Source: an uncultured Pelagibacteraceae bacterium (GTDB lineage: Bacteria; Pseudomonadota; Alphaproteobacteria; Pelagibacterales; Pelagibacteraceae). Taken from it: a stretch of DNA of 64,000 nucleotides. This document shows positions 8,225-19,701 of this stretch, one piece after another. The stretch spans positions 1 through 64,000 of the forward strand of contig CABYVK010000003.1 of the NCBI GenBank assembly GCA_902522385.1, given 5' to 3'. Each line of letters opens with the position of its first letter. The stretch's first letter is position 1. Below the pieces are notes generated by a model. The model saw nothing but the letters and a program-made list of their open reading frames with translations, was not told where the DNA came from and did not search any database. The position numbers were made by a program, and so were the translations under genes.

Positions 8225-8971
8225 ATGATTGGAATTTTAGGTGGAATGGGAACTCAAGCTGGTCTTGATTTTTGTAATAAACTTGCGATTCTAAATAGAG
8301 GAAAAATTGATCAAGAATATCCGTTATTTTTACTCTATAACAAATCAAATATTCCTGGCAGACCCGAATCTATTGGTGCTCAAACTAAAAATCTATCAAA
8401 CAAATCTACGAATAAAATAAGTAGAGAAAAATATAAGAAAGTTTTAAAAAGTTTATTCAAAGGTTGTAAGCTATTAGAAAAAAATAAATGTAAATTTATA
8501 GTTATACCTTGCAATACAGCGCATTACTGGTTTGATGATTTACAAAAAAAAACTAATATTCCAATAATTAATATGCCAAAAGAAGTTTTCAAATTTACAA
8601 AAAAAAAATGTAAGAAAAACTCTAAAGTTGGTCTGTTAGCAACTGAGGGTACTCTTAAAACTGGAGTTTATAAAAAATTTTTTGATAAAGATTATGAATT
8701 AATAGAGCCATCTCAAAAAATACAAAAATTGTCAGTCAATAAAGCTATTAAATTAGTAAAAATGGGAAATGTAAAGGCTGCTGCAAAAACAATTAAACCT
8801 GCGATTGATTCTTTAATTAAAATGAAATGTAAAAAAATTATTTTAGGTTGTACAGAGCTTCCAATTGCAATTTTTGCGTTTAAATCATTTAAAAATATAA
8901 AATCCTCAAAAGTCTTTTTAGATCCTAACTTAATTTTAGCTCATTCAGCTATGGTTAAGTATAAAAATTAA
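8225..8971 (+). CDS. Aspartate/glutamate racemase family protein
   Basis: MIGILGGMGTQAGLDF, IPCNTAHYW, LGCTELPIAI. Confidence 0.9.
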   Translation: MIGILGGMGTQAGLDFCNKLAILNRGKIDQEYPLFLLYNKSNIPGRPESIGAQTKNLSNKSTNKISREKYKKVLKSLFKGCKLLEKNKCKFIVIPCNTAHYWFDDLQKKTNIPIINMPKEVFKFTKKKCKKNSKVGLLATEGTLKTGVYKKFFDKDYELIEPSQKIQKLSVNKAIKLVKMGNVKAAAKTIKPAIDSLIKMKCKKIILGCTELPIAIFAFKSFKNIKSSKVFLDPNLILAHSAMVKYKN

Positions 8972-8974
8972 TCT

Positions 8975-9415
8975 ATGTTTAATAAGACTGAAAAGCCATA
9001 TGTGTTAAGAGCTGCTGAATTTGTTTATTCAAATATAATCGAAATTAAAAAAAAAAACCCTGAAATAAACAATATTCAAGCATTTGAGATTTTCATGACA
9101 ACTAGAGAATATGATATTTTAAGTTCTGGTGAATTTCACAATAATTGGTTTTTAGAACTTAAGAATAATAACTTCATTGACTCCGTTACCAAAAAAAAAA
9201 TTAATGATGAAACTTTAAGACTGTTAGAACTTCAAAAAGACTCCATGATAAAATTTTTAATGAAAATACCTAAGCTTTATTATACCAAAAGTCACTTTCC
9301 TTTGGAAATTTCACAGCGAGCTTTTGATCATTTATGGAGAGTTTGTGAGAGCTATGAGATGTGGTGTAAAGAAACTAAACAAGAAAACTTAATATATCTA
9401 AATATTATTGAGTAA
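8975..9415 (+). CDS. Conserved hypothetical protein
   Basis: 146-aa ORF 3 nt after the racemase gene. Confidence 0.6.
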   Translation: MFNKTEKPYVLRAAEFVYSNIIEIKKKNPEINNIQAFEIFMTTREYDILSSGEFHNNWFLELKNNNFIDSVTKKKINDETLRLLELQKDSMIKFLMKIPKLYYTKSHFPLEISQRAFDHLWRVCESYEMWCKETKQENLIYLNIIE

Positions 9416-9812
9416 GAATATTTAAATTAAGTTTTGATCTAGTGACATTAATTCTTTTTTTAATTAATTTTTGTAAATTTTGTTTGTCTAGTTTTTTTCT
9501 TGTCATCTTAATTCTTTTTTCAACTAATTGTCTTAGATCCTCATCAATCGAAACTATTTGATTTTTTTTATTTTTTTCTTCTTTGTAAAAAGTTTTGTCT
9601 ATTTCGTCTTTAATTAAAGTTAAAGAATTTTTTCCAGTTTCTCTTTCTATACGTTGATTAATAATGAATTGTGCTCCCGCTTTATATAGATTACCTGAAG
9701 TAAGTGCTGTAACACCTGGAACAATAATTGAAAAAATGGGAACAAATCCCGTTAAAAAGAAAAATGATAGAATAATTGTAAATATTTTTAGTAATCTTAA
9801 CATAATACTCAA
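9405..9812 (-). CDS. Hypothetical membrane-anchored protein
   Basis: N-terminal hydrophobic segment; convergent with the preceding gene, 11-nt overlap. Confidence 0.5.
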   Translation of the reverse strand: MSIMLRLLKIFTIILSFFFLTGFVPIFSIIVPGVTALTSGNLYKAGAQFIINQRIERETGKNSLTLIKDEIDKTFYKEEKNKKNQIVSIDEDLRQLVEKRIKMTRKKLDKQNLQKLIKKRINVTRSKLNLNILTQ

Positions 9813-9909
9813 AACTTATGTGATTTGATATTTTATTGCTACATCAAATTTGCTCATTATAGGTATTGATTTCTTTGATTTTATTTAATTTATTTGCTTA
9901 TTAAACATT

Positions 9910-10758
9910 ATGATAAGAATATTTCCTTTCATATTTATACTTCTATGGTCGTCCGCTTTCATAACTACAAAACCTATTATAGATAACAGTGACCCATTTG
10001 CTGCTCTTGCTTTCAGATTTGCTTTAGTTGCTTTTGGTTTTTTTTTATTTGCTATTTATTCAAAACAAAAAATTTTAATTAGTAAAAAAAACTTTTTTGA
10101 GTCATTTCTAAGTGGTGTTTTATTTCACGGTTTTTATCTTGGTGGTGTTTTTTACTCAATTTCAATAGGTATGCCTACTGCAATAGCAGCTTTAATTGTA
10201 ACCTTGCAACCAGTTCTGACAAATGCATTAAGTGGTCCAATCCTAAATGAAAAAGTAACAATTAAACAATGGAATGGAGTTTTATTAGGATTTGCGGGCG
10301 CAGCATTAGTATTGGGTTTTGATGTTGGCTCTAAAATACCGATAGCTGGTTTAATAGCAACGATAATTGCGTTATTGGCAATTACATTTTCAACTTTATG
10401 GCAAAAAAAATTGAGTAATAATTTGCCCTTGTCTGTAAGCAATATGAATCAAGCTCTTGGTGGCTGTTTATTCCACTTGATGATTATAATTTTATTTGTT
10501 GATCCATATATTAATTTCACACAAACTTTTGTTATTTCAATGAGTCATCAAATATTTTTAGTCTCGTTTGGTGCATTTACAATATTAATGTTTTTAATCA
10601 AAAATAATTCAGCAAGTAAAACTGTTTCTATATTTTTTTTAATTCCAGCAACATCTGCTTTTATGGCGTGGTTTTTTTTAAATGAGAGTTTAACTAGATT
10701 AGATATAATTGGATTTCTAATTACCTCTATAGGTGTTTATATTGCAACAAGAGATTGA
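9910..10758 (+). CDS. EamA/DMT-family transporter
   Basis: 282 aa, ~10 TM pattern, LLWSSAFITTKPII, FLNESLTRLDIIGFLITSIGVYIA. Confidence 0.88.
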   Translation: MIRIFPFIFILLWSSAFITTKPIIDNSDPFAALAFRFALVAFGFFLFAIYSKQKILISKKNFFESFLSGVLFHGFYLGGVFYSISIGMPTAIAALIVTLQPVLTNALSGPILNEKVTIKQWNGVLLGFAGAALVLGFDVGSKIPIAGLIATIIALLAITFSTLWQKKLSNNLPLSVSNMNQALGGCLFHLMIIILFVDPYINFTQTFVISMSHQIFLVSFGAFTILMFLIKNNSASKTVSIFFLIPATSAFMAWFFLNESLTRLDIIGFLITSIGVYIATRD

Positions 10759-10768
10759 AAATTTAAAA

Positions 10769-11356
10769 TTATTTAGACTCAAAGCCAAACTCTAGAGATG
10801 CATCTGTGATAGAATGATATAAAGATTCTCCAAAACTTCTTAGCGCAAATAACCTTACTTTATTTGGATTTTTACCTAACCTATCTACAGTGAAAGCTAT
10901 TCCATTATAAGTTGAGTTAATTGAATTATTTTTATCTAGTGTATTAAAATTAAAAGGACATCCTTTTTTCAAAACTTCTATCGTATCATTTCCCTCGATT
11001 TCAATAATAGCTCTTGAATGAGATAAATCTGTTACAGCAAAGTCTGTATCTTTAAATTTATCTACTACATTTTTTATTAAATCTTTTTTTGTTGAAACTA
11101 AAAGCCAGTTTTTTGGTCCATTCCACATAATCCTTGTAGTTTCATTAAACACTACTGTCAGAGGTTCATTTTTAAAATTTAAACCATCAATATCAATACC
11201 GTCAAATGAAACTGAAGAATTTTTATACTGAACTATTTGAACAATTAATAAATTTTTGATTTCAGATATTTTTAGTAAATCATTTTCATTTTTACCTTCA
11301 TAATCTCCAAAGTAACCTTTTGTATGAACATTTAATAAAGCTGAAATCAATGTCAT
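10769..11356 (-). CDS. soxG: Sarcosine oxidase gamma subunit-like (alternatively N-methylglutamate dehydrogenase subunit)
   Basis: Position at the end of a B-D-A-G operon; [29 protein letters not shown]. Confidence 0.85.
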   Translation of the reverse strand: MTLISALLNVHTKGYFGDYEGKNENDLLKISEIKNLLIVQIVQYKNSSVSFDGIDIDGLNFKNEPLTVVFNETTRIMWNGPKNWLLVSTKKDLIKNVVDKFKDTDFAVTDLSHSRAIIEIEGNDTIEVLKKGCPFNFNTLDKNNSINSTYNGIAFTVDRLGKNPNKVRLFALRSFGESLYHSITDASLEFGFESK

Positions 11357-14349
11357 GATCTAACTCTTTCACCTTTTGGGTCTACGTAATGTGATGAAAC
11401 TATCTCAACTGGAATTACTTTATTTTTAAGTGGCGACATCGCAAAAAGCTTTTGACCTATCATTTTTTTTCCATCTTTTAAAATTGCTAGGGAAAAAGGA
11501 TTGTCATATTCAACACTCCAACAAGATGCAGAGATATGACCTAATTTTGGATTTGGTAATGGTGCTTTATCATCTTTTACTAAGTGAGAGCCCTCTGGTA
11601 TACTTGTTTGTTTATCTAACGGAACTACTCCTACTATTCTTTGTCTATCTTGAGCGGTAAAAGCAGATCGTTGTAATGATCTTTTTCCAATAAAATCTTT
11701 CTTTTTACTAACAAGACCTTCTAAGGCGTTATCAAATGGAATTGTTCTGCCATCAAGTTCTGATCCAGCAACATGTCCCATTTCAATTCTAAGAGTTGAT
11801 AATGCTTCAGTTCCATATGGTTGGATGTTAAATTCCTCGCCAACTTCCATGATTTTTTCCCACATAAAGTTTCCATAATCAGATTCAACATTTACTTCAT
11901 ATGCAAGCTCCCCTGAAAATGAAATTCTAAATATTCTTGCTTTTACTCCAAATAAATATCCTTCCATAAAGCCCATGAAAGGCAAACCTTCATTTGATAC
12001 ATCAGAATTTGGAAATAATTTTTGAAGTAAATCTCTAGATTTAGGTCCAGCGATAGCTGCTCCAGCCCATTGTTCAGTAGTTGAAACTACATTCACATTT
12101 AATTCTGGCCAAACTAATTGCAAATAATATTCTAAATGCGAAAGAACATTTGCTGCTTGAGCTGTAGTTGTAGTCATATGATAGTGATTTTCTGAAATTC
12201 TTGTAGTTGTTCCGTCATCCATAACAATTCCATCTTCTCTTAACATTACACCATATCTAGCTTTACCAACTGGTAGCTTTAACCATGCATTTGTATAGAC
12301 TCTATTTAATAATTCTGCTGCATCAGGACCTTTGACATCAATTTTTCCTAAAGTTGTTACATCACAAACCCCAACATTTGTTCTAACGTTTTTAGCTTCT
12401 CTTTTAGATGCCTCAAATAAATTTTCATTTCCCTTTTTATAATATCTAGGTCTTAACCAAATACCTGCATCAACAAAAACTGCATTATTTTTTTCATGCC
12501 ATTCATGCATTGGTGATTTTCTAGTTGGTTTTGAATGTTTTCCAACTTCCCTTCCAACAATTGCTCCAATTGAGACAGGCGTATAAGGTGGTCTAAAAGT
12601 TGTATGACCAACAGCTGGAACCACTTTATTTTCAATGTCAGAAACTAGCTGAAGACCATTTAAATTACTTGTTTTACCTTGGTCTGTTGCCATACCTAGA
12701 GTGGTATATCTTTTTACGTGTTCAATTGATCGATAACCTTCTCTTAAAGCTATTTCTACATCAGATACAGCTACATCGTTTTGAAAATCTAAAAATCTTT
12801 TATAATTTTTACCTTTTGGCAGTGGAACACACCAAAACTTATCGTGTTGAGAAGATTTTTTTTCAACAACATTTGGAATAACTACCTCATTATCTTTTTT
12901 TGTAATTTTTTTTGATAACTCACTTGCCGCTTTAAATGAAGTTTTTAATGTTTCATCAAGTGAAAATACTCCATTGGCTGCACCTAAAGTAATTTCATTT
13001 TGTTTTGATTGCCCTGGAACAAAAGCATCAATCTCTTCTTTAAACTTTGTTTTATTTCCTGATTGAGATGCTAAATGAATGGTTGGTGTCCAAAAACCAG
13101 AAACACAAATACAATCACATTTTAAATTTTCTATCTTACCAAGTTGTTTTTTGTCCCTTGAAATACTTGCAATATCTGCAGATTTTACTTTTTTATATCC
13201 TTGTGCTGCAACCACAACATAAGAATTTTTAATGTTAATTCCTAAATTTTTTGCTTCATCAATTATTTCTGACTCGGGATTTTTTCTTGTATCTAAAATA
13301 ATCGGATCTACTCCATGTTTCTTAAATTCAATTGCTGTTTCGTATCCACTATCATTATTTGTAAACACTAGTGGTTTTCTTCCAACTAAAACACCATATA
13401 CTTTTAAATATTCTTTAGCAGCTGAAGAAAGCATTACTCCTGGTGTATCATTATTTCCAAAGACTATTGGTCTTTCAATTGATCCTGAAGAAATTAAAAC
13501 TTCTTTTGCACGAATGTACCATAGTCTTTTATTAGGATGGTATTTTTTAGTTGATGGTAAATGATCACTAACTTTTTCTGACATCACAAGCATGTTGTGA
13601 TCATAGTATCCAAAAATTTGAGATCTATTTTTTACAACAACATTTGGCATTGTTTTAAGTTCTGCAATTATTCCCTCAGCCCAATCTTTTCCTGATTGAT
13701 TTCCAATATTGACATCACTAGTTAGTAAAGATCCACCAAATCTTGGTTTATCTTCAGCTAAAAATACTTTAGCTCCATTTTTTGCTGCAGCATACGCACC
13801 TGCTAATCCCGAAGGTCCTGAACCTGCAATTAATAAATCACAATATTCGTATTTATGTTCATACCTTTCTTTGTCATGTTTAGTTGAAGCTACACCTAAA
13901 CCAGCTGCTTTTCTTATGAAAGGCTCATAAATTCGATACCAAAAACTTTTTGGCCACATAAAAGTTTTGTAATAAAAACCTGCTGGTAAAAAAATTCTCA
14001 AAAAATTATTTATTGCACCAATATCAAAATTAACACTTGGCCAACAATTCACACTTTTTGCTTCTAAACCTTCAAATAGTTCCTGCTCTGTTGCTTTAAT
14101 GTTAGGTTCTGTTTCACCATTTCTATAAAGTTGAACAACTGCATAAGGTTCATCTACACCTGCCCCAAAGAAACCTCTAGGTCTGTGATATTTAAAACTT
14201 CTTCCTACTAAATGAACTCCATTTGCCAATAAAGCTGAGGCTAATGTGTCACCCTCATAACCTAAGTAAGTTTTACCATTAAATTTAAAGGAAAATTTTT
14301 TATCTCTATTTATTAATCCCCCATTTTCAATTCTAAAAGCTTGGGTCAT
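11353..14349 (-). CDS. soxA: Sarcosine oxidase alpha subunit-like (2Fe-2S/NAD/GcvT fusion)
   Basis: 998 aa; [48 protein letters not shown]-terminal GcvT domain. Confidence 0.93.
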   Translation of the reverse strand: MTQAFRIENGGLINRDKKFSFKFNGKTYLGYEGDTLASALLANGVHLVGRSFKYHRPRGFFGAGVDEPYAVVQLYRNGETEPNIKATEQELFEGLEAKSVNCWPSVNFDIGAINNFLRIFLPAGFYYKTFMWPKSFWYRIYEPFIRKAAGLGVASTKHDKERYEHKYEYCDLLIAGSGPSGLAGAYAAAKNGAKVFLAEDKPRFGGSLLTSDVNIGNQSGKDWAEGIIAELKTMPNVVVKNRSQIFGYYDHNMLVMSEKVSDHLPSTKKYHPNKRLWYIRAKEVLISSGSIERPIVFGNNDTPGVMLSSAAKEYLKVYGVLVGRKPLVFTNNDSGYETAIEFKKHGVDPIILDTRKNPESEIIDEAKNLGINIKNSYVVVAAQGYKKVKSADIASISRDKKQLGKIENLKCDCICVSGFWTPTIHLASQSGNKTKFKEEIDAFVPGQSKQNEITLGAANGVFSLDETLKTSFKAASELSKKITKKDNEVVIPNVVEKKSSQHDKFWCVPLPKGKNYKRFLDFQNDVAVSDVEIALREGYRSIEHVKRYTTLGMATDQGKTSNLNGLQLVSDIENKVVPAVGHTTFRPPYTPVSIGAIVGREVGKHSKPTRKSPMHEWHEKNNAVFVDAGIWLRPRYYKKGNENLFEASKREAKNVRTNVGVCDVTTLGKIDVKGPDAAELLNRVYTNAWLKLPVGKARYGVMLREDGIVMDDGTTTRISENHYHMTTTTAQAANVLSHLEYYLQLVWPELNVNVVSTTEQWAGAAIAGPKSRDLLQKLFPNSDVSNEGLPFMGFMEGYLFGVKARIFRISFSGELAYEVNVESDYGNFMWEKIMEVGEEFNIQPYGTEALSTLRIEMGHVAGSELDGRTIPFDNALEGLVSKKKDFIGKRSLQRSAFTAQDRQRIVGVVPLDKQTSIPEGSHLVKDDKAPLPNPKLGHISASCWSVEYDNPFSLAILKDGKKMIGQKLFAMSPLKNKVIPVEIVSSHYVDPKGERVRS

Positions 14350-14618
14350 TAAGCAACTTCCTCATCAGCTTTAAAAGTTCTAAAAATTTCATGAGTTGCA
14401 GTATCTCTTTCAACCTTTATCCATTGTCTACATCCAGAAATATGTTGCCATAGCTCTAAATGCTTTCCTCTTAAACTTTTTCTATTGTAAACAAAATTAT
14501 CCCATTCTTGATCAGAAATTTCTTTATTAAGTTCTGGTCTTTTAACGCTTGCATCACCACCGTATGAAAATTCATTCTGAGATCTCATTCCACAGTGCGG
14601 GCAATTTATGTAAAGCAT
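14349..14618 (-). CDS. soxD: Sarcosine oxidase delta subunit-like
   Basis: 89 aa, INCPHCGMRSQNEFSYGGDA, WQHISGCRQWIKVERDTATHEI. Confidence 0.93.
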   Translation of the reverse strand: MLYINCPHCGMRSQNEFSYGGDASVKRPELNKEISDQEWDNFVYNRKSLRGKHLELWQHISGCRQWIKVERDTATHEIFRTFKADEEVA

Positions 14619-15875
14619 TTATGATATCCAGGTTTTTGTTCCAAGTCCCTTTTCATCAATAAGGTGGCCAGTACTAAATCTATTTAAACTGTAACCAGCG
14701 TTTAATTCATGAACTCTATCTTGCGCAATAGTATGAGCAAATGTCCAACCCGATGCAGGTGTAGCTTTAAATCCTCCATAGCACCATCCACAATTTAAAT
14801 ACAAACCTTCAATATGAGTTTTATCAATAATTGGTGAACCGTCCATTGACATATCCATAATACCACCCCAAGTTCTAAGCATTTTTAATTTACTTAAAAA
14901 TGGCATCATCGCTATTCCTTCAGTTAAAACGTGTTGTAATGTTGGTAAGTTTCCTCTTTGAGCATAACTATTATAACCATCAAGATCTCCACCCATTACC
15001 ATCTCACCTTTGTCAGATTGACTTACATAAAAGTGTCCTGCACCAAACGTAACTACATTATCTAAAACTGGTTTAACTGGCTCAGAGACACATGCTTGAA
15101 GTAAATGAGTTTCAATTGGTAATGTCATATTTAATTTTTCTGCCAAAATATTTGTGCTACCAGCAACACATAAACCAACTTTTTTTGCTTTAATATTTCC
15201 TCTTGAAGTTCTAATGCCATTTATTTTTCCTGCTGAAACATCAAATCCAATTACTTCACAATTCTGAATAATATCTACCCCCATGGAGTCTGCCTGACGT
15301 GCATAACCCCATGCGACAGCATCATGTCTTGCTGTACCTGCACTTGGTTGCATCAAACCACCAAAAATTGGAAATCTTACGTTTTCAGAAAAATCAGCCA
15401 TTGGAATAATTTCTTTAACTTGCTCTCTATTTAAAAGAACAGCATCTATTCCATTTAATCTCATAGAATTTCCTCTTCTCGCGTATGCATTCATTTGTGC
15501 ATCAGAATGCGCAAGATTAATTATTCCTCTTGGAGAAAACATTACATTGTAGTTTAGATCCTGACTCATCTTTCTCCATAAATCCATTCCAAACTCACTG
15601 AACAAACCATTTTCGTCATGCATGTAATTGGATCTAATAATTGTAGTGTTCCGTCCTACATTTCCTCCACCAATCCATCCTTTCTCAATAATTGCAACTT
15701 TTGTAATGTTATGTTCTTTAGCAAGATAATACGCTGTAGCTAATCCATGGCCTCCACCACCAATAATTACAACATCGTATTCTTCCTTAGGTGTTGGATC
15801 TTTCCATGCTAAATCCCAATTCTCATGGTTTGAAAAAGCGTTTTTAACAAGGTTAAATATAGAATATTTTTGCAT
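14619..15875 (-). CDS. soxB: Sarcosine oxidase beta subunit-like (FAD)
   Basis: 418 aa; YDVVIIGGGGHGLATAYYLAKEHNITKVAIIEKGWIGGGNVGRNTTIIRSNY. Confidence 0.94.
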   Translation of the reverse strand: MQKYSIFNLVKNAFSNHENWDLAWKDPTPKEEYDVVIIGGGGHGLATAYYLAKEHNITKVAIIEKGWIGGGNVGRNTTIIRSNYMHDENGLFSEFGMDLWRKMSQDLNYNVMFSPRGIINLAHSDAQMNAYARRGNSMRLNGIDAVLLNREQVKEIIPMADFSENVRFPIFGGLMQPSAGTARHDAVAWGYARQADSMGVDIIQNCEVIGFDVSAGKINGIRTSRGNIKAKKVGLCVAGSTNILAEKLNMTLPIETHLLQACVSEPVKPVLDNVVTFGAGHFYVSQSDKGEMVMGGDLDGYNSYAQRGNLPTLQHVLTEGIAMMPFLSKLKMLRTWGGIMDMSMDGSPIIDKTHIEGLYLNCGWCYGGFKATPASGWTFAHTIAQDRVHELNAGYSLNRFSTGHLIDEKGLGTKTWIS

Positions 15876-16004
15876 TTAATAATTTTATAACAATCAATTT
15901 AAATAGTGCTTATTTTTTTTATATATATTTTTTAGAAGTTTCCAAATATCTCAAAAAAGGATAAGAAGTCACAGATAAAAAACTTTAATTTATTTGGATT
16001 ATTT

Positions 16005-17687
16005 ATGGCCGAAGTAAAATCTGACATTCAAATAGCTCGAGAAGCTAAGATGCAACCTATAAAAGATATTCTTTCTAAGGTTGGAGTACCAGATGAAAAC
16101 TTTGCTTTTAGTCCAATGGGTAGACACATAGCCAAAATAAATTTGGAATATTTAAACACTCTTAAAAAAGAGAATGGCAAATTAATTTTAGTAACTGCAA
16201 TTACTCCCACTCCAGCTGGAGAAGGTAAAACTACAACTTCTGTTGGTTTAAATGACGGTTTAAATAAAATTGGAAAAAAATCTATTGTTTGTTTAAGGGA
16301 ACCAAGTCTTGGTCCATCATTCGGAATGAAGGGTGGAGCTGCTGGTGGTGGTTATGCCCAAGTAGTACCTATGGAACAAATCAATCTTCATTTTACAGGT
16401 GACTTTCATGCTATTACATCTGCACATAATTTATTATCTGCATTAATTGATAATCATATTTATTGGGGTAACAAACTTAACATTGATGTTAGAAGAGTTG
16501 TTTGGAGAAGAGTAATGGATATGAATGATAGATCTTTAAGATCTATTATTGTTGATCTTGGTGGAGTAGCCAATGGTTACCCTAGACAAGATAGTTTTGA
16601 TATTACAGTTGCTTCTGAGCTAATGGCTATTTTTTGTTTAGCAACAGACCTTAAAGATTTAGAAAATAGAATTGGTAATATCACAATTGGTTATACAAGA
16701 GATAAGCAATCAATTTATGCAAAAGATTTAAATGCACAAGGTCCAATGACCGTTTTACTAAAAGAAGCGATAAGACCCAATGTAACTCAAACTCTAGAAA
16801 ACAATCCTGCAATAATTCATGGTGGTCCTTTTGCGAATATTGCTCACGGATGTAATTCAGTTATTGCAACTAAAGCTGGACTTAAATTAGCTGACTACGT
16901 TGTAACAGAGGCGGGATTCGGAGCTGATTTAGGAGCAGAAAAATTTCTTGATATTAAATGTAGAAAATCTGATCTCAAACCAGATTGCGTTGTTATTGTA
17001 GCAACAATCAGAGCACTAAAAATGCATGGAGGAGTTGCTAAAGAAGATTTAAAAAAAGAAAATGTATCAGCACTTAAAGAGGGAATGGTAAATTTACGTA
17101 GACATATAAATAATATTAGAAAATTTGGGTTACCTGTTACTGTTGCAGTTAATCATTTTATTACTGATACAGAAGATGAAATGAAAACCTTGTTAGATTT
17201 TTGTGAAACACAAGGAGTAAAAGCTTCTAAATGCACTCATTGGTCAAATGGAAGTGAAGGAACTATTGAACTGGCTAAAAATGTTACAGAAATTTGTGAA
17301 GATAAAAAAGATACATTTAAATTTTTATATGAGGATGACCTTCCGTTATTCAAAAAAATAGAAAAAATTGCGCAAGAAATTTATAGCGCCTCTGAGGTGG
17401 TAGCAGATACAAAAGTTAGACAACAATTAAAAGATTTTGAGGAAAAAGGTTATGGCAAGTTACCTATTTGTATTGCAAAAACTCAATATAGTTTTTCAAC
17501 AGATCCAAATCTAAAAGGTGCACCCACAGGTCATGTTTTGCCTGTAAGAGAGGTAAGACTTTCTTCTGGTGCTGAGTTTATAGTTGTTGTATGTGGAGAA
17601 ATTATGACAATGCCAGGGCTTCCAAGAGTTCCTGCGGCCGACTCTATTAAATTAAATGACAAAGGTGAAATAGAAGGTTTATTCTAA
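16005..17687 (+). CDS. fhs: Formate--tetrahydrofolate ligase
   Basis: [46 protein letters not shown]. Confidence 0.97.
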   Translation: MAEVKSDIQIAREAKMQPIKDILSKVGVPDENFAFSPMGRHIAKINLEYLNTLKKENGKLILVTAITPTPAGEGKTTTSVGLNDGLNKIGKKSIVCLREPSLGPSFGMKGGAAGGGYAQVVPMEQINLHFTGDFHAITSAHNLLSALIDNHIYWGNKLNIDVRRVVWRRVMDMNDRSLRSIIVDLGGVANGYPRQDSFDITVASELMAIFCLATDLKDLENRIGNITIGYTRDKQSIYAKDLNAQGPMTVLLKEAIRPNVTQTLENNPAIIHGGPFANIAHGCNSVIATKAGLKLADYVVTEAGFGADLGAEKFLDIKCRKSDLKPDCVVIVATIRALKMHGGVAKEDLKKENVSALKEGMVNLRRHINNIRKFGLPVTVAVNHFITDTEDEMKTLLDFCETQGVKASKCTHWSNGSEGTIELAKNVTEICEDKKDTFKFLYEDDLPLFKKIEKIAQEIYSASEVVADTKVRQQLKDFEEKGYGKLPICIAKTQYSFSTDPNLKGAPTGHVLPVREVRLSSGAEFIVVVCGEIMTMPGLPRVPAADSIKLNDKGEIEGLF

Positions 17688-18467
17688 ATTTAAGTAGTCT
17701 AACCAGTTCTCTAATTCTCTCATTCTAGAAACTTTATCTAATTTATTATTCTCAATTTCTATATGTTTAATGTGATTATCTATTTCTTTCTCATCTTTAA
17801 AAGCACCTTTTTCTAAAAGTCTCTTTTTTCTGAAAATAATCAAATTGATCATTTTGCTATAAGTAATTTCAGGGTGGTATTGAAGTCCCCAAATATTACA
17901 GTTACCAACTTTAAAATTTATTCCTTGCACATTATTTATTGAGTTTGATGCTAATAAAGTTGAATTTTCTGGCATTGTTACTACTTCATCAAAATTAAAT
18001 GCTGGAGTATTAAATTTTTGATCTTTATTTTTATAGAGTGGATGATTTAAGCCAATTTCATTAATTTCTATATTTAAGGCAATCCCTCTATGAGATCCTT
18101 TTGTCGCTTTTCTTACCTCCCCTCCTGCTGCAGTCACAGCTACTTGCATGCCCCAACAAATTGCTAGAATTTTTTTTATTTTTTTCTGACACTCTTTCAT
18201 GAAATCAATTTGTCTTTTTATTTCTGGAGTATTGTTATAAATGTTCAAGCTACTTCCTCCCCAAATAAGACCATCGTAGCTTTCAAGTGCATCAATATTT
18301 TTATCGATATTTTCATCTGAAGAAGGATTAACTACGTGGGCTTCTAATTTATCTGTAAAAAACGCTAAACTATCTTTAAGGCTTTCTGTATGTGTTTGAA
18401 TACCAGCTGCAGAAAAACTTTGATTTTCTTCTCTTAAGTTTCCTTCTACTATCAATATTTTTTTCAT
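17679..18467 (-). CDS. Class I glutamine amidotransferase-like protein
   Basis: [17 protein letters not shown] and LQYHPE motifs. Confidence 0.85.
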   Translation of the reverse strand: MKKILIVEGNLREENQSFSAAGIQTHTESLKDSLAFFTDKLEAHVVNPSSDENIDKNIDALESYDGLIWGGSSLNIYNNTPEIKRQIDFMKECQKKIKKILAICWGMQVAVTAAGGEVRKATKGSHRGIALNIEINEIGLNHPLYKNKDQKFNTPAFNFDEVVTMPENSTLLASNSINNVQGINFKVGNCNIWGLQYHPEITYSKMINLIIFRKKRLLEKGAFKDEKEIDNHIKHIEIENNKLDKVSRMRELENWLDYLNLE

Positions 18468-19624
18468 TAAAATAATTCTCCAGAAATACTTTTTATATAC
18501 ATTTCTTTTAGATCATCTTGACTTAATTTTTTGGGATTTCCTCCTGTAGATGGATCTTTAAATGCCATTAAGGAAAGTTCATCTAAATCAATATTATTAC
18601 AATCCATTACATCTGACAATTTGTGTGGAATATTTAAATTATTTCTTAATTCTAAAATCCAATTTAAAAAACTATCAAATTTTTTATTTAAATTAAGATA
18701 ATCACAAATCGATATTATTTTATTTTCGATTGAAGTTTTATTAAATGTTAAAACATAAGGCATAAATATTGCATTAGATAAACCATGGTGAACATTAAAT
18801 TTACCGTTTACTGGGTGGCTCAATGAGTGGATTGCACCCAGTCCTTTCTGAAATGCAGTCGAGCCCATTGAAGCTGCTGAAAGCAAATCCATTCTAGCCT
18901 TAACATCTTTTCCATTTTTAAAGGCTTTAATTAATGAATTTTTAATTAATTTCATTCCTTCTATTGCCATACCATCAGCCATTGGATGATATCCTGGTGC
19001 ACAAAACGCTTCTAAATTATGTGCAAGTGCGTCCATTCCTGTTGCTGCTGTTAATCTTGGAGATAAATCTAATGTAAGTAAAGGATCTAAAATAACAATC
19101 GAAGGTAACATTTTTGGGTGAAAAATAATTTTTTTTGCACCTGTTTCTTTATTTATAATTGCAGATGCTCTACCTGTTTCAGATCCTGTTCCAGCAGTAG
19201 TTGGAACTGCAATAATTTTTGAAATTTTAGAACTGTCAGCTCTTGTCCAGTAATCACCAATATCTTCGAAATCCCATAACGGTCGAGATTGATTGCACAT
19301 AAATGCTATAGCTTTTCCAACATCTAAACCACTTCCGCCTCCTAAAGCTATTACACCATCACAGTCCGAGGTATTATAAACTTTAACACCTTCATCTACA
19401 TTTTCTCCAATTGGATTTCCCGTAAAATTAGAATAAATTGCTAAATTTTTAAAACTTTTTTTTAGTCTTAATATTATATTTTTTATTAAATCTAAGTTAA
19501 TTAAATCTTTGTCTGTTACGAATAATGGATTTGAAATATTTAACTCTTTACAGGCTAAGGATAAATCTTCAATTCTTTTTTCTCCTATCCACATAGTGGT
19601 TGGATAGTTCCAATTAATACCCAT
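18467..19624 (-). CDS. Iron-containing alcohol dehydrogenase
   Basis: GVIALGGGSGLDVGKAIA, VPTTAGTGSETGRASAI, GLGAIHSLSHPVNGKFNVHHGLSNAI. Confidence 0.93.
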   Translation of the reverse strand: MGINWNYPTTMWIGEKRIEDLSLACKELNISNPLFVTDKDLINLDLIKNIILRLKKSFKNLAIYSNFTGNPIGENVDEGVKVYNTSDCDGVIALGGGSGLDVGKAIAFMCNQSRPLWDFEDIGDYWTRADSSKISKIIAVPTTAGTGSETGRASAIINKETGAKKIIFHPKMLPSIVILDPLLTLDLSPRLTAATGMDALAHNLEAFCAPGYHPMADGMAIEGMKLIKNSLIKAFKNGKDVKARMDLLSAASMGSTAFQKGLGAIHSLSHPVNGKFNVHHGLSNAIFMPYVLTFNKTSIENKIISICDYLNLNKKFDSFLNWILELRNNLNIPHKLSDVMDCNNIDLDELSLMAFKDPSTGGNPKKLSQDDLKEMYIKSISGELF

Positions 19625-19701
19625 AACAAAATATAATTTTATTTTTTTAAAAATTATTAGTAAGATATATATATAAATTTATTAATGATAGGAAAAATTC
19701 T

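Noticed and set aside
12453-13930. Several ORFs of 60-110 aa on both strands within soxA
   Set aside because: All overlap the 998-aa soxA frame in other frames; no recognisable domains.
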